From Cacajao melanocephalus (taxonomy: Eukaryota > Chordata > Mammalia > Primates > Pitheciidae), in contig CAUYLG010018014.1 of NCBI GenBank assembly GCA_963573385.1, positions 35,313 to 99,312 of the forward strand: DNA of 64,000 bases, written 5' to 3'. The notes beneath the pieces are model-generated. The model saw only the letters and a program-made list of their open reading frames with translations, was not told the DNA's origin and made no database searches. The translations under genes and the position numbers were made by a program. Shown in pieces: positions 63,937-64,000 of the stretch; the stretch's first letter is position 1; each line of letters begins with the position of its first letter.

Positions 63937-64000
63937 GGTTGACGACAAAACCCCGGGCCGGGGTGGGGTGGGGGGGGCCAGGGGGGGGGGGGGGTGGGGC
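63936..64000. other. G-rich contig end, probably low-quality sequence
   Basis: After the T run come GGGTTGACGACAAAACCCCG, then almost only G with a few T, C and A. It matches no repeat I know and looks like read degradation beyond a homopolymer. Confidence 0.7.

Noticed and set aside
63936..64000. G-quadruplex or CpG island at the window end
   Set aside because: Most likely poor-quality sequence after a T34 run.

Overview
The window reads as primate nuclear DNA. It has spliced exons with GT/AG boundaries, long introns, about 39 Alu elements or Alu fragments on both strands, older MIR, MER5-like and L1 pieces, and endogenous retrovirus LTRs. Alus in this number point to a primate, and a HERV-K-like provirus fits a catarrhine. 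I cannot tell human from another ape or monkey. The last 65 bases look like a poor-quality contig end. Only one protein-coding gene is supported: the 3' end of SIPA1L1 (SPAR/E6TP1, a Rap GTPase-activating protein) on the + strand. No microbial genes, CRISPR arrays, tRNA or rRNA genes were seen. I did not find an undescribed biological system. || Region 1, about 1-23,925: the SIPA1L1 tail. Intron sequence opens the window, followed by seven coding exons (6795-7034, 7800-7965, 13182-13428, 16539-16685, 18205-18319, 21132-21213, 21911-22054). All junctions are in phase. They encode the last ~380 residues: a Ser/Thr/Pro-rich stretch and then a C-terminal coiled coil. The RapGAP and PDZ domains lie upstream, outside the window. 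The 3' UTR runs to about 23,925 and has both an early and a late poly(A) signal. The introns carry Alus, old L1, MIR and MER5-like fragments. || Region 2, about 23,930-49,700: intergenic DNA dominated by Alus, especially at 35-37.9 kb and 40-43.6 kb. It also holds MIR copies, a probable antisense LTR at 30.3-30.9 kb and a CpG-rich patch at 33.95-34.57 kb that could be a small promoter. || Region 3, about 49,700-53,200: a retroviral cluster. The main element is a minus-strand HERV-K-like (betaretrovirus-like) provirus at 50,218-52,408. It has a 6-bp target duplication (TTGTGG), two LTRs, a tRNA-Lys-type primer binding site, a polypurine tract and a broken env remnant; gag, pro, pol and most of the env surface region are missing. 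A short L1 3' end later landed in its 3' LTR. A class I-like LTR lies on one side and an unrelated LTR-like element on the other. || Region 4, about 53,200-64,000: intergenic DNA with paired and nested Alus, MIRs, another class I-like solo LTR at 61.75-62.27 kb, and an MLT2/ERVL-like LTR start at 63,728 cut off by a 34-base T run and the degraded end.
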